Shown: one piece after another, positions 1 to 7,923 of the stretch
Layout: every line of letters begins with the position of its first letter
Position numbering within the stretch: the first letter of the stretch is position 1
Assembly: GCA_947629575.1 (NCBI GenBank)
Contig: CANREF010000006.1
Span: 30,932-94,931 of the forward strand
Direction: 5' to 3'
DNA length: 64,000 bases
DNA from: an uncultured Clostridia bacterium
GTDB lineage: Bacteria > Bacillota > Clostridia > Christensenellales > Borkfalkiaceae
The notes under the pieces: generated by a model
The model's database searches: none
The model's input: the letters and a program-made list of their open reading frames with translations, nothing else
Told to the model about the DNA's origin: nothing
Program-made: the position numbers and the translations under genes

Positions 1-286
1 CCACCTCGCGGATATGGGAGAGGAACTTGTTTCCCAAGCCTTCCCCGCGGCTGGCGCCCTTCACGAGCCCCGCGATGTCCACAAATTCGATGACGGCAGG
101 GGTGATCTTCTTGCTCGAATAGAGGGCGGCGAGTTTTTCGAGCCGTTCATCGGGAACGGCGACGACGCCCACATTGGGTTCTATGGTGCAGAAGGGGTAA
201 TTCGCCGCTTCCGCGCCCGCATGAGTGATCGCATTGAACAGAGTGGACTTGCCGACGTTCGGAAGTCCCACAACGCCTAATTTCAT
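1..286 (-). CDS. ychF: Ribosome-associated GTPase/ATPase YchF (5' part only)
   Basis: The gene starts at the ATG complementary to 284-286 and runs out of the window, so only the first 95 or so residues are seen. The P-loop GLPNVGKST is at residues 7-15 and the G3 region reads [17 protein letters not shown], where the residue after the G3 glycine is Leu. This hydrophobic substitution, together with the GLPNVGKS P-loop, is typical of the YchF branch of the Obg family, which binds ribosomes and prefers ATP. An AAGGAG ribosome binding site sits 7 bases upstream of the start. It is divergent from argS, with back-to-back promoters in the 118-base gap. Identification is firm; the missing C-terminal coiled-coil and TGS domains could not be checked. 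Confidence 0.93.
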   Translation of the reverse strand, partial: MKLGVVGLPNVGKSTLFNAITHAGAEAANYPFCTIEPNVGVVAVPDERLEKLAALYSSKKITPAVIEFVDIAGLVKGASRGEGLGNKFLSHIREV

Positions 287-316
287 GGTATAACTCCTTA
301 TTTTTCAGACAGCGCT

Positions 317-345
317 ATTCTACCATAATTTTCATGATTTGACAA
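317..345 (-). promoter_or_regulatory. Sigma-A type promoter of ychF
   Basis: On the minus strand a TTGTCA -35 (340-345) and a TAGAAT -10 (317-322) are separated by 17 bases. The predicted start of transcription lies about 25 bases before the ychF ATG. It is back to back with the argS promoter. Confidence 0.7.
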
Positions 346-354
346 CCGAAAGAC

Positions 355-383
355 TTGCCGATTCGGGCAAAAAGTTATATAAT
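355..383 (+). promoter_or_regulatory. Sigma-A type promoter of argS
   Basis: TTGCCG (355-360), a 17-base spacer and a perfect TATAAT (378-383). A TTGACA at 339-344 looks better as a -35 but is 33 bases from the -10, too far to pair with it. The transcript would start near 390 and carry the AAGGAG site at 394-399 almost at its 5' end, so the leader is only about 15 bases. Confidence 0.65.
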
Positions 384-404
384 GGAGAAAATCAAGGAGT
401 TTTT

Positions 405-2090
405 ATGGATTACAAGGCTTACATTGCGGAACATTTGTCGGTGGAGGGCGCAGACCGCGGGGAGATCGCGGAGAGCATCGTCGTCCCGCCCGATACGTCG
501 CTGGGCGATTACGCGCTCCCTTGCTTCAAATTTGCAAAGCTCATGCGCAAGTCCCCCGCGCTCATCGCACAGGAACTTGCCGCGCGCTACCCTACGGACG
601 AGACGGTGAAGGAAGTTTCCGCAGTCAACGGATATCTCAATTTCAAGATCGACAGAAGGGGGCTTTCCCGTTCCCTTCTTGCGCAGATCTACGGCGAGGA
701 AGCGCTGGAAGGCTACGGCTCTTCCGATGAGGGGAAGGGCAAGACGGTCTGCATCGACTATTCCTCGGTGAATATCGCAAAGCCCTTCCATATCGGACAC
801 CTCTCCACGACCGTTTTGGGCGGCGCGCTCTACCGCATTTTCGGCTATCTCGGCTACAAAGTCGTCGGGATCAACCACCTCGGCGACTACGGCACGCAGT
901 TCGGCAAACTCATCTCCGCCTACAAGCATTGGGGCAACCGCGAGGAGGTGGAACGGGGGGGCATCCATGCCATCAACGACCTCTATGTGCGGTTCAACAC
1001 CGAGGCGACGGAGGAAATGGAAGCCGAGGCGCGGGAGTATTTCCGCCTCATCGAGAGCGGCGACAGGGAGGCCAACGAGCTCTTCGATTGGTTCAAGGAA
1101 CTCACCCTCTCCTATGTGAAGAAGATCTACGAGCGCCTGCACATCAAGTTCGACAGTTACGCGGGCGAGCGGTTCTATACCGACAAGATGCAGCCCGTGA
1201 TCGACGAGCTCAGGGAAAAGGGCTTGCTCGTGGAGAGCCAAGGGGCGCAGATCGTCGATCTCGAGCCCTACGGAATGCCGCCCTGCCTCATCTTGCGCTC
1301 GGACGGCGCTTCCCTCTATGCGACGCGCGACCTCGCCGCCGCGATCTACCGCAAGAACACCTACGACTTCGACAAATGCCTCTACGTCGTCGCCTACCAA
1401 CAGAATCTCCATTTCCGCCAATTCTTCAAAGTGCTCGAGCTCATGGGCAAAGAATGGGCGAAGGATCTCGTCCACGTCGCCTACGGCATGGTCTCGCTGG
1501 AAGACGGCGCGATGTCCACGCGGCAGGGGAAGGTGGTCTGGCTCGAAGACGTCATCTCCCGCTGCGTCGAAAAGGCGCTTCAGATCATCACCGAGAAGAA
1601 CCCCGACCTCGAGAACAAGGAGGAAGTCGCCGAAAAGGTCGGCGTGGGTGCGGTGATGTTCGGCGCGCTCTACAACAGCAAGATCAAGGATATCGTCTTT
1701 TCCTACGACAAGGCGCTCAACTTCGACGGCGAGACGAGCGTTTATGTGCAATACACATGTGCCCGCGCGGCTTCCGTCCTGCAGAAGGCGGGGGACTTCG
1801 GGCTGTTCTATGACGGAGAGCCCAATGCGCAGGAGTTTGAACTCATCAAGGCGCTCGCCGAATTCCCCGACACGGTGAGATCGGCGGCGGAGAAATACGA
1901 GCCGAGCTTTATTGCCCGTTTTTGTGTGGACGTTGCGCAAAAATTCAACAAGTTCTATTTCGACTGCAAGATCCTGCAGGCGGAGACGCAGGAGATCAGG
2001 GAATTCCGTCTCAGCCTTACAAAGGCGACGCTGCTCGTTTTGAAGCGCGCGCTCACCCTTTTGGGGATCGGCGTTCCGGAGAAAATGTGA
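405..2090 (+). CDS. argS: Arginyl-tRNA synthetase
   Basis: A 561-residue class Ia synthetase that charges tRNA(Arg) in the cytoplasm. The family's N-terminal Add-1-like region leads into the catalytic Rossmann domain with the HIGH-type motif FHIGHL near residue 128; the KMSKS-equivalent is MSTRQGK near residue 370, the altered form usual in ArgRS. The C-terminal third is the helical DALR-type anticodon-binding domain, ending in the usual short tail. The reading frame extends upstream to about 339, but the ATG at 405 is chosen because AAGGAG lies 5 bases before it and the upstream part overlaps the promoter. The stop codon overlaps the start of the next gene by one base (TGATG), implying translational coupling. 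Confidence 0.97.
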   Translation: MDYKAYIAEHLSVEGADRGEIAESIVVPPDTSLGDYALPCFKFAKLMRKSPALIAQELAARYPTDETVKEVSAVNGYLNFKIDRRGLSRSLLAQIYGEEALEGYGSSDEGKGKTVCIDYSSVNIAKPFHIGHLSTTVLGGALYRIFGYLGYKVVGINHLGDYGTQFGKLISAYKHWGNREEVERGGIHAINDLYVRFNTEATEEMEAEAREYFRLIESGDREANELFDWFKELTLSYVKKIYERLHIKFDSYAGERFYTDKMQPVIDELREKGLLVESQGAQIVDLEPYGMPPCLILRSDGASLYATRDLAAAIYRKNTYDFDKCLYVVAYQQNLHFRQFFKVLELMGKEWAKDLVHVAYGMVSLEDGAMSTRQGKVVWLEDVISRCVEKALQIITEKNPDLENKEEVAEKVGVGAVMFGALYNSKIKDIVFSYDKALNFDGETSVYVQYTCARAASVLQKAGDFGLFYDGEPNAQEFELIKALAEFPDTVRSAAEKYEPSFIARFCVDVAQKFNKFYFDCKILQAETQEIREFRLSLTKATLLVLKRALTLLGIGVPEKM

Positions 2091-2734
2091 TGCGGGCGGT
2101 ATTTTTCGACCTGGACGGGACGTTATGCGATACGGTCGGCGATATCCGCTTCCATGTGAACGCCATGCTCGCCTCGCGCGGCTATCCCATTCTCAGCGTG
2201 GAGCAGACCAAGCGGTACATCGGCAACGGCGCGAGACATCTCGTCGAGCGGGCGCTCCCCCCAAACGCGGAGGATACTCAGGATTGCTATGAGCAGTTCA
2301 TGGAGAGCTTTTCGAAAAGCGACGGCGCGCTCATTTCCCTCTATGCGGGGGAGCGGGAAGCGCTCGAACGCCTGAAGGAGGAGGGGATGCGGCTTGCCGT
2401 GATCACCAACAAGCCGCAGGCCGCCGTGCATGGGACGCTCGCGAAGTTTTTCCCCGACCGCTTTTTCGATTTTGTGGGCGGGGACAGCGGGATGTTCCCC
2501 ATAAAGCCCGACCCCTCCCTCACCCGCTATGCCGCGCTCTCCATGCGGGTATCTCCCGCCGAGTGCGTCTTCGTCGGGGACGGGGAGACGGACGTGCTCA
2601 CGGCAAGGAACGCGGGAATGCGCGGGATCGCGGCGCTGTGGGGATACCGCACGCGGGAACAGCTCGCGGAAGCGGGCGCGCGGGAATTTGCCTCGGGCTT
2701 CGGCGAACTGTGTAAAATTCTGCTCGGCGGCTGA
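2090..2734 (+). CDS. HAD-family phosphatase, phosphoglycolate phosphatase-like
   Basis: A 214-residue cytoplasmic haloacid-dehalogenase-type hydrolase. Motif I is FFDLDGTL with the nucleophile Asp7 and Asp9; motif II is the Thr in VITNKP; motif III is the Lys in IKPDP; motif IV is VFVGDGETD. The helical cap between motifs I and II is of the Gph/PGMB type. Gph removes 2-phosphoglycolate arising from DNA repair, and related clostridial proteins hydrolyse pyrophosphate (PpaX), so the exact substrate is open. The start is the ATG that overlaps the argS stop codon by one base; no separate promoter is seen, so it should be co-transcribed with argS. Confidence 0.85.
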   Translation: MRAVFFDLDGTLCDTVGDIRFHVNAMLASRGYPILSVEQTKRYIGNGARHLVERALPPNAEDTQDCYEQFMESFSKSDGALISLYAGEREALERLKEEGMRLAVITNKPQAAVHGTLAKFFPDRFFDFVGGDSGMFPIKPDPSLTRYAALSMRVSPAECVFVGDGETDVLTARNAGMRGIAALWGYRTREQLAEAGAREFASGFGELCKILLGG

Positions 2735-2753
2735 ATTTTTTTGGGAAATTTCC

Positions 2754-2782
2754 TTGAAATATTTTTTGCGCTGTGATATAAT
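2754..2782 (+). promoter_or_regulatory. Promoter of the rubrerythrin gene
   Basis: TTGAAA (2754-2759), 17-base spacer, TATAAT (2777-2782) with an extended TGA just upstream of the -10 (2774-2776). A strong AAAGGAG ribosome binding site follows at 2799-2805. No PerR- or Fur-type palindrome was recognised by eye. Confidence 0.78.
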
Positions 2783-2815
2783 ACGGGAAAGATTTTTGAA
2801 AGGAGATTTTTTGAT

Positions 2816-3334
2816 ATGAAGAGATGTGCGATTTGCGGCGAGATCGTCGCGGATGATGTGGAAGTTTGCCCCGTCTGCAAGGCAACGAAGTTTGTTCCCG
2901 TGGAAGAGGCGAAGTTCGCCTGCGAGCACCATGTCGGCGACGGCGTCGTCGAAGACAAGGAAGTGATGGAAGGGCTCAGAGCCAACTTCAGCGGCGAATG
3001 CTGCGAGGTGGGCATGTATCTTGCGATGGCGCGGGTCGCCGAGCGCGAGGGCTATCCCGAGATCGCCGAGGCGTACAAGCGGTATGCGTTCGAGGAAGCG
3101 GAGCACGCAAGCAAGTTCGCAGAGCTCTTGGGCGAGGTCGTCACCGATTCCACCAAGAAGAACCTCGAACTGCGCGCGGCTGCGGAAGCGGGCGCATGCG
3201 AGGGTAAGCTCATGCTCGCCAAGCGCGCGAAGGAACTCGGCTACGACGCGATCCACGACACCGTGCATGAGATGGCAAAGGACGAGGCGCGCCACGGCGC
3301 GGGCTTCAAGGGTTTGCTCAAGAGATATTTCTGA
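2816..3334 (+). CDS. Reverse rubrerythrin
   Basis: A 172-residue non-haem iron protein. The rubredoxin-like Fe(SCys)4 centre is at the N terminus (Cys4, Cys7, Cys18, Cys21), and the ferritin-like four-helix diiron domain follows, with [26 protein letters not shown] and DEARHGAGF supplying the carboxylate and histidine ligands (two ExxH-type pairs). Rubredoxin before the diiron domain is the order of clostridial reverse rubrerythrins, which reduce hydrogen peroxide and oxygen at the expense of NADH. It is a single gene with its own strong promoter and a terminator 36 bases after the stop. It marks an anaerobe that meets oxygen. Confidence 0.92.
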   Translation: MKRCAICGEIVADDVEVCPVCKATKFVPVEEAKFACEHHVGDGVVEDKEVMEGLRANFSGECCEVGMYLAMARVAEREGYPEIAEAYKRYAFEEAEHASKFAELLGEVVTDSTKKNLELRAAAEAGACEGKLMLAKRAKELGYDAIHDTVHEMAKDEARHGAGFKGLLKRYF

Positions 3335-3369
3335 CACAAAAGAAGTACGCGGGAAGTACTCAGGAAGAG

Positions 3370-3398
3370 GGGACGGGCTTGCCCGTCCCTGATTTTTT
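3370..3398 (+). terminator. Intrinsic terminator after rubrerythrin
   Basis: GGGACGGG (3370-3377) and CCCGTCCC (3382-3389) form an 8-bp GC stem around CTTG, followed by TGATTTTTT. Confidence 0.85.
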
Positions 3399-3632
3399 AC
3401 CCAAAGAGAAGAACCCCCTCGCAGTACGAAGGGGTTCTCGATTGGAGAGTATTGCCAAAAACGGCTGGGACCGTTTTCGCCGAAAAATAAGAGAGGCGGG
3501 GCGCTCCCGCTCTGCAATTTCATTCTACCGCAGGCGAAGGGAAATTTCAACCTACTATTTGCGATTTCGGCTCTATCGGTGCGATTTTGCACGGTAGAAT
3601 CAAAAAATTCCACTCTACTCACGGTAGAACTG
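3399..3632 (+). other. Hairpin-rich intergenic stretch with a repeated CGGTAGAA motif
   Basis: No credible gene. Several imperfect hairpins follow one another: GAACCCC/GGGGTTC (3411-3437), AAAACGG/CCGTTTT (3458-3477) and a GC-rich one at about 3492-3513. The octamer CGGTAGAA occurs at 3592-3599 and 3622-3629 and once inverted at 3523-3530. The second direct copy ends three bases before the -35 of the XRE gene, a suitable place for an operator. Confidence 0.5.
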
Positions 3633-3660
3633 TTGACTTTTCCCGTGTTTTTGTTATAAT
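3633..3660 (+). promoter_or_regulatory. Promoter of the XRE-mcsA-mcsB-clpC gene cluster
   Basis: TTGACT (3633-3638), 16-base spacer, TATAAT (3655-3660) with an extended TGT at 3652-3654. The predicted transcription start (about 3667) coincides with the A of the ATG, so the first gene may be translated from a leaderless mRNA. Confidence 0.75.
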
Positions 3661-3666
3661 AGAGAT

Positions 3667-4281
3667 ATGGAAGAAGATACTTTGGCGATCACCATAGGGA
3701 AAAATCTCACGCGGCTCAGAAAGCTCGCGAATATGACCCAGCTGGAACTTGCCGAAAAACTCAATTATTCGGACAAATCGGTGTCGAAGTGGGAGCAGGG
3801 GAACGGCATCCCCGACGTTCGCATCCTCATACGGCTCGCCGATCTCTTCGGGGTCACGCTCGACGACCTCGTGCATGAGCATACGGAAAAGGAGATCGTT
3901 CCCAAGAACACGAGGCTGCGCAACCGCATCATCATCACGATCTGTTCGGTGGGGCTGTGCTGGCTCGTTGCCGTGTGCTGTTTCGTGCTCCTGGGGCTCA
4001 TCGGCCCTAATCTGCCCTACATGTGGCTCGCATTCCTGTTTGCAGTGCCCGCTTCGGCGACCGTAGTCGTGGTCTTCAGCACTATCTGGAACTGGAAATG
4101 GGCGCGCATCATCTCCATTTCCGTGCTCGTGTGGACGCTCATCGGTTGCGTCTATCTCATGATCTTTGCCATCACGGGCGGAACGCAGAATCTGTGGTAT
4201 CTGTTCTTGATCGGCATCCCTCTGCAGGTGCTCACGCTCATCTTTTTCGCGTGGCACAAGGGCATCCGTTTCAGGAGGTGA
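3667..4281 (+). CDS. Membrane-attached XRE-family transcriptional regulator
   Basis: A 204-residue protein with an N-terminal Cro/CI-type helix-turn-helix (residues 8-65; recognition helix around SDKSVSKWEQG) joined by a charged linker to four predicted membrane helices (about 88-111, 118-140, 147-169 and 176-195). Such HTH-membrane proteins usually repress their own operon and sense a membrane condition. The ATG at 3667 has no ribosome binding site and falls on the predicted transcription start. The following six genes are separated by at most 7 bases or overlap, so this regulator probably controls the whole unit through clpC. The ligand or signal cannot be read from the sequence. Confidence 0.85.
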   Translation: MEEDTLAITIGKNLTRLRKLANMTQLELAEKLNYSDKSVSKWEQGNGIPDVRILIRLADLFGVTLDDLVHEHTEKEIVPKNTRLRNRIIITICSVGLCWLVAVCCFVLLGLIGPNLPYMWLAFLFAVPASATVVVVFSTIWNWKWARIISISVLVWTLIGCVYLMIFAITGGTQNLWYLFLIGIPLQVLTLIFFAWHKGIRFRR

Positions 4282-4284
4282 GCG

Positions 4285-5286
4285 ATGCGGGAGAGCCGTT
4301 TGAAAAAACTGTGTATGCGCTTCGGTATGGCGCTTGCCGTGCTCGGTCTGCTCTGTTTGGGCGGGTTGGTCGTGAGCCTTCTTTTGCTTGGATTGAAGGA
4401 AACGGGGCTCTCGCTCTATGCGATCTTGTGCGGGAGTTTTGCGGGCGGAGCGGTCCTCTTCGGTCTGTGCGGGCTTCTTCTGCTACGGCGGGGGGAGTTC
4501 TACGCAAAGGCGGAAACGGACGCCATCGAACGGGCGGACAGCGAGGAGAGCTTCTTTGTCGGAGAAGACACCCTTGCGCGCTTCGGGGAAGCGGCGCTCG
4601 TCATTTCGGGGGCGAAGGGCTCCAAGATCTCCATTCCCTATGAGGAGATCTCCTTCTTCTCCGTGTGCGCGCGCACGAAGCCCGCGGACGGGGGAGAGAG
4701 GAGCGTTCTCATGCAATTTCCCGCCCGCTATCTCGACGGAAAGGGCGGGAAGGACGAACCGCCCGTACTCATCCGTACGGACGCAAAAGAACGGCTCTTT
4801 GCCTGTCTGAAGGCGCACGGACTCACGGTCACGGGCGAGCTTCCCCAAGAGGGAAAGGTCACGAAAAGTTATACACGTATGCAGAAATTTGTGCTTCCGC
4901 TCCCCGAAAAGCGCAAGCACGCGCTCATAATGACCCTTGTCGGCGGGGCGGCTTTTTGCGCCGGCATCGGCGCCGCCTTTTGGCAGGCGACGGTGGGCTG
5001 TCTCATTGCCTTTATAGGGGGCTACATGTGTATGCGCGGCGTCATCGCTCTTCTGAAAGCGAAGCGGGTCTTGGCGGTGTACGAGGAGGGGATCTTCCTC
5101 AAAGAGCCCAACCGCGCGGAGAGCTGTTTTTTGAAATGGGAGGAGATCGACAGAGCGCACCCCGCAAAAGAGCGGGAAGATGTGCTGCGGATAGAATGTC
5201 CTTACGGGGCGTATGAATTTCCCTGCCCCGCAGGTGCATATGAGTTTTTGAGGGAGCATTTTCCCGACAAATGCAAGGAAGTTTAG
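4285..5286 (+). CDS. Four-helix membrane protein of unknown function (paralogue 1)
   Basis: A 333-residue protein with predicted membrane helices at about 14-37, 43-67, 213-232 and 237-257. The soluble parts lie between helices 2 and 3 (about 145 residues) and at the C terminus (about 75 residues); both are beta-rich and recall PH-like membrane-associated domains, but no family was recognised. It shares architecture and motifs with the next gene: VYEEGI near residue 266 and GAYEFLREHFPDKC at the end. Its AGGAGG ribosome binding site overlaps the end of the regulator gene and the ATG follows the stop by three bases. By position it may sense or modulate the signal read by the XRE regulator; this is inference. 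Confidence 0.75.
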   Translation: MRESRLKKLCMRFGMALAVLGLLCLGGLVVSLLLLGLKETGLSLYAILCGSFAGGAVLFGLCGLLLLRRGEFYAKAETDAIERADSEESFFVGEDTLARFGEAALVISGAKGSKISIPYEEISFFSVCARTKPADGGERSVLMQFPARYLDGKGGKDEPPVLIRTDAKERLFACLKAHGLTVTGELPQEGKVTKSYTRMQKFVLPLPEKRKHALIMTLVGGAAFCAGIGAAFWQATVGCLIAFIGGYMCMRGVIALLKAKRVLAVYEEGIFLKEPNRAESCFLKWEEIDRAHPAKEREDVLRIECPYGAYEFPCPAGAYEFLREHFPDKCKEV

Positions 5287-6261
5287 ATGCAGGACCGTAC
5301 AGCTTTCGGAATAAACAGAGTTCTTTTTTGGGCGGGGGTCGTCCTTCTTGCGGGAGGGGCTGTCGCCCTGATCGCAGGCGTGCTCGGCAGAGAGGGGCAC
5401 GCTTGGGCGCTGCCGCTCATGATCGCGGGCGGGTGCGCTATCGCGGCGGGAGGACTTCTGATCGGCGCGCGCTTCCTCTTCCTGTACCTTTGGCAGAAGC
5501 GCGAGCGCAGGGCGGTGGAGGCGAAGCTCGCCGAGAACGAGTGCCTGCTCACGCCCGTCCACGTCGGGAAGTTTACCGAAGACGGGCTCGCAGTCTATAC
5601 CGAGGAAGAGGTCTTTTCCGACCCGTCCGTCGCGGATGTTACCCCCTATCAAGACGTCTCCGTCTATTATTTCACCCAACGCGCCCTGCCGCAGAAGGCG
5701 GGCAAGGAGGAAAAACTCCTCGTATTGGGCGAGGGAGAGGCCTCTATCTGCCTTTCCATGGATGAGCGGACGGAGACGCTCGCCCGCAGGAATGGGGTAA
5801 AGACGGTAGATGTGCGCTTTCCCGCGGAGAAACAGAGGGTGCTTGCGCGGTTTTTCTACCGCACGCCCAACCATGGGCGAAAGATGGCGATGCTGTTTGT
5901 CTTGATCGCCATGCTCTGTGCGGGTTTGATCGCCGCGGGCGCTTTTTGGGGAGGATTCCGCAGCGGCTCTGTGGGGAGCTATATCGGCGTATGCGCCCTT
6001 GTGCTCGCGTGCGCGCTCGTTCCCTGTGCCGTGCTGCTGCGCAGGGAAAAGCTGGTCGTCTACGAACGGGGGATACGTATGCACTTTTTCCTCCGCGATT
6101 GTGATCTGTTCCTGCCTCTCGATCTCATCCAAAGGATCAGACAGGAGGAGGACGGGTTCATCGTGGACGCGGGGTTCACCTATTTTTGCCTGCCGGACGG
6201 CGGGGCATATGAATTTCTGTGCAAAGTCTTTCCCAAAAAATGCGGCGGCGGGGAAGAGTGA
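5287..6261 (+). CDS. Four-helix membrane protein of unknown function (paralogue 2)
   Basis: A 324-residue protein starting on the base after the stop of its paralogue. Predicted membrane helices are at about 12-34, 42-68, 200-222 and 230-251, with the same two soluble segments. Shared signatures are VYERGI near residue 258 and [14 protein letters not shown] at the end. Overall identity is low, so the duplication is old or selection is relaxed. The pair probably works as a heteromer or as alternative partners of the upstream regulator; no enzymatic motif is visible. Confidence 0.75.
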   Translation: MQDRTAFGINRVLFWAGVVLLAGGAVALIAGVLGREGHAWALPLMIAGGCAIAAGGLLIGARFLFLYLWQKRERRAVEAKLAENECLLTPVHVGKFTEDGLAVYTEEEVFSDPSVADVTPYQDVSVYYFTQRALPQKAGKEEKLLVLGEGEASICLSMDERTETLARRNGVKTVDVRFPAEKQRVLARFFYRTPNHGRKMAMLFVLIAMLCAGLIAAGAFWGGFRSGSVGSYIGVCALVLACALVPCAVLLRREKLVVYERGIRMHFFLRDCDLFLPLDLIQRIRQEEDGFIVDAGFTYFCLPDGGAYEFLCKVFPKKCGGGEE

Positions 6262-6268
6262 GAAAAAC

Positions 6269-6496
6269 ATGAGAACATTGCAAATACACGGCGTCTACCG
6301 TCATTTCAAAGGAAAACTCTATTACGTGGAAGGGGTCGCCACCCATTCCGAGACGAGGGAGGAACTTGTCGTCTACCGCGCGCTGTACGGTGAACGCAAG
6401 CTCTATGTGCGTCCGCTCGGGATGTTCCTCTCCCCCGTAGACAGGGAGAAATATCCGAACGCCCCCCAAGAGTACCGCTTTGAGGAAGTGGAATAG
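6269..6496 (+). CDS. DUF1653 family small protein
   Basis: A 75-residue protein with the DUF1653 pattern: [13 protein letters not shown] near the start, an [14 protein letters not shown] stretch and a closing [11 protein letters not shown]. The function of the family is unknown. The ATG at 6269 follows the preceding stop by seven bases, and the gene ends on the base before mcsA. Its place in a ClpC operon is unusual and may simply reflect co-transcription. Confidence 0.85.
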   Translation: MRTLQIHGVYRHFKGKLYYVEGVATHSETREELVVYRALYGERKLYVRPLGMFLSPVDREKYPNAPQEYRFEEVE

Positions 6497-6817
6497 ATGG
6501 AGAATGGTCAGGTGTGCCCCGTGTGCGGCACGACAATCGAGGATTTTCGCCGCTCGGGGCTCTTGGGCTGCGCGAATTGTTATACCGTCTTTCGGGAAGA
6601 GATCGGCGGCATGGTCCGCCGTACCCAAAAGAGCGACCTTCATGTGGGGAAATTCCCCTCCGTCAAGGAGGAGAAATACTCCTTCATCCTCGAACAGCAG
6701 CTCCTCAAGGAAAGTCTCGAGCGGGCGCTCCGCGAAAAGCGGTATGCCGATGCGGAACAGCTCAAGGAGCGCCTAAAGGAGAGCAACCGCATCTTAAGAG
6801 AGGAGGAGCGCAAATGA
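6497..6817 (+). CDS. mcsA: Short McsA, activator of the protein-arginine kinase
   Basis: A 106-residue form of McsA. It keeps one zinc module, CPVC (7-10) with CANC (25-28), matching the second zinc module of Bacillus McsA, and a C-terminal UVR-type helical motif (about 66-104). Bacillus McsA is about 185 residues with another CxxC module in front; that first half is missing here. McsA normally binds and activates McsB and bridges it to ClpC. The start directly abuts the DUF1653 stop codon, and the end overlaps the mcsB start by four bases (ATGA). With no upstream frame resembling the missing module, this looks like a genuinely short protein rather than a frameshift. Confidence 0.85.
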   Translation: MENGQVCPVCGTTIEDFRRSGLLGCANCYTVFREEIGGMVRRTQKSDLHVGKFPSVKEEKYSFILEQQLLKESLERALREKRYADAEQLKERLKESNRILREEERK

Positions 6818-7923
6818 ACGGAATTCCTCTCCGCTACGACATGGTGGCGGTCTCCACGCGCATCCGCTTGGCGCGCAATTTCCGCGGCTATCCCTTCCCC
6901 AACAGGATCGGGCGGGCGGCGGCGCGCGAGATCGTCAATCTCATCTCCACCGAACTCAAACGGGTGGACGCCTTTGAACTCAGATATCTCGACGCGATAT
7001 CCCCCGCGCAGGCGGAACTGCTCAAGGAGCGCTACCTCATCAGCAACGATCTGATCCGCCACCGCGAGATCTCCGCCGTGCTCCTCTCCCGCAGAGAGGG
7101 CGGGGCAAAGACCTTTGAAAAGGAGCTCTCCGACATCCTCGAGGAGAACGTCTCCGTCATGATCAACGAGGAAGACCATATCCGCGAACAGTATTTCATG
7201 CGCGGATTCGACCTTCGGCGGGGGTATGAAAGGCTGTCGGGGATCGACGATATCATCTCGGAGACCATTCCCTTCGCCTACGATAAACAGCTCGGCTATC
7301 TCACCGCCTGTCCCACCAATTTGGGAACGGGACTTCGCGCCTCGGTGATGCTCTTTCTGCCCGCCCTCTCCCGCAGTGGAAGGATGAACGAGATCGCACA
7401 GGACCTGCGCAGCCGCGGGCTCACCGTCCGCGGGGCATTCGGCGAGGGGAGCAAGGGGGACGGAGACCTCTTTCAGGTCAGCAACGAATTCACGCTCGGC
7501 GTCTCCGAGGACGATCTTCTCACCCTCGTGGAGGGGGAAGTGGAGGAGCTGGTGGAAGAGGAACTCGTCGCGCGCAGCGCGCTGCGGGAAGAGGGGGGCG
7601 CTTTCCTGCTCGACCGTATCCTCCGTTCCTACGGCATTTTGACGAACTGCCTCCAGATAGACGCGCACGAATTCATGGAGCGCATCGCGGACGTCAAACT
7701 CGGCGTGGCGCTCGGCTATTTGGAAGGGGACATGGAGGGGCTGGATACCCTGCTCGTCGCCACCCGTCCCGCCAACCTCGGCGAGCTGTATGCCCGCGAA
7801 CCCGAGGAAAACGAACGGGACGTCTTGCGGGCGCAGTATGCGGGGCGGTATCTTCGGAGAATGTATGCTCTCGATGAGGAAATGAGAGAAAATCTATTCC
7901 AAAGGGAAGACTATGGACAATAA
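6814..7923 (+). CDS. mcsB: Protein-arginine kinase McsB
   Basis: A 369-residue guanido-kinase-fold enzyme that phosphorylates arginines on proteins to mark them for ClpCP degradation. Nucleotide-binding arginines lie in STRIRLARN (14-22), INEEDHIR (117-124) provides catalytic acids, and CPTNLGTGLRAS carries the conserved Cys166. The start at 6814 overlaps the mcsA stop (ATGA), and AGGAGG lies 6 bases upstream inside mcsA. The 3' end overlaps clpC by 11 bases. All key residues looked for are present. Confidence 0.95.
   Translation: MNGIPLRYDMVAVSTRIRLARNFRGYPFPNRIGRAAAREIVNLISTELKRVDAFELRYLDAISPAQAELLKERYLISNDLIRHREISAVLLSRREGGAKTFEKELSDILEENVSVMINEEDHIREQYFMRGFDLRRGYERLSGIDDIISETIPFAYDKQLGYLTACPTNLGTGLRASVMLFLPALSRSGRMNEIAQDLRSRGLTVRGAFGEGSKGDGDLFQVSNEFTLGVSEDDLLTLVEGEVEELVEEELVARSALREEGGAFLLDRILRSYGILTNCLQIDAHEFMERIADVKLGVALGYLEGDMEGLDTLLVATRPANLGELYAREPEENERDVLRAQYAGRYLRRMYALDEEMRENLFQREDYGQ

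Noticed and set aside
339..344. TTGACA as the -35 of argS
   Set aside because: It is 33 bases from TATAAT at 378-383; TTGCCG at 355-360 has the correct 17-base spacing. Part of the TTGACA overlaps the minus-strand ychF -35.
375..1940. 521-codon minus-strand frame opposite argS
   Set aside because: Codon-aligned shadow of a well-identified gene.
3379..3597. 72-codon plus-strand frame between rubrerythrin and the XRE gene
   Set aside because: Starts inside the rubrerythrin terminator, has arginine-rich shadow composition and lacks a ribosome binding site.
6262..6500. CtsR operator or separate heat-shock promoter before mcsA
   Set aside because: No GGTCAAA-type heptads, and the genes abut with no room for a promoter outside coding sequence.
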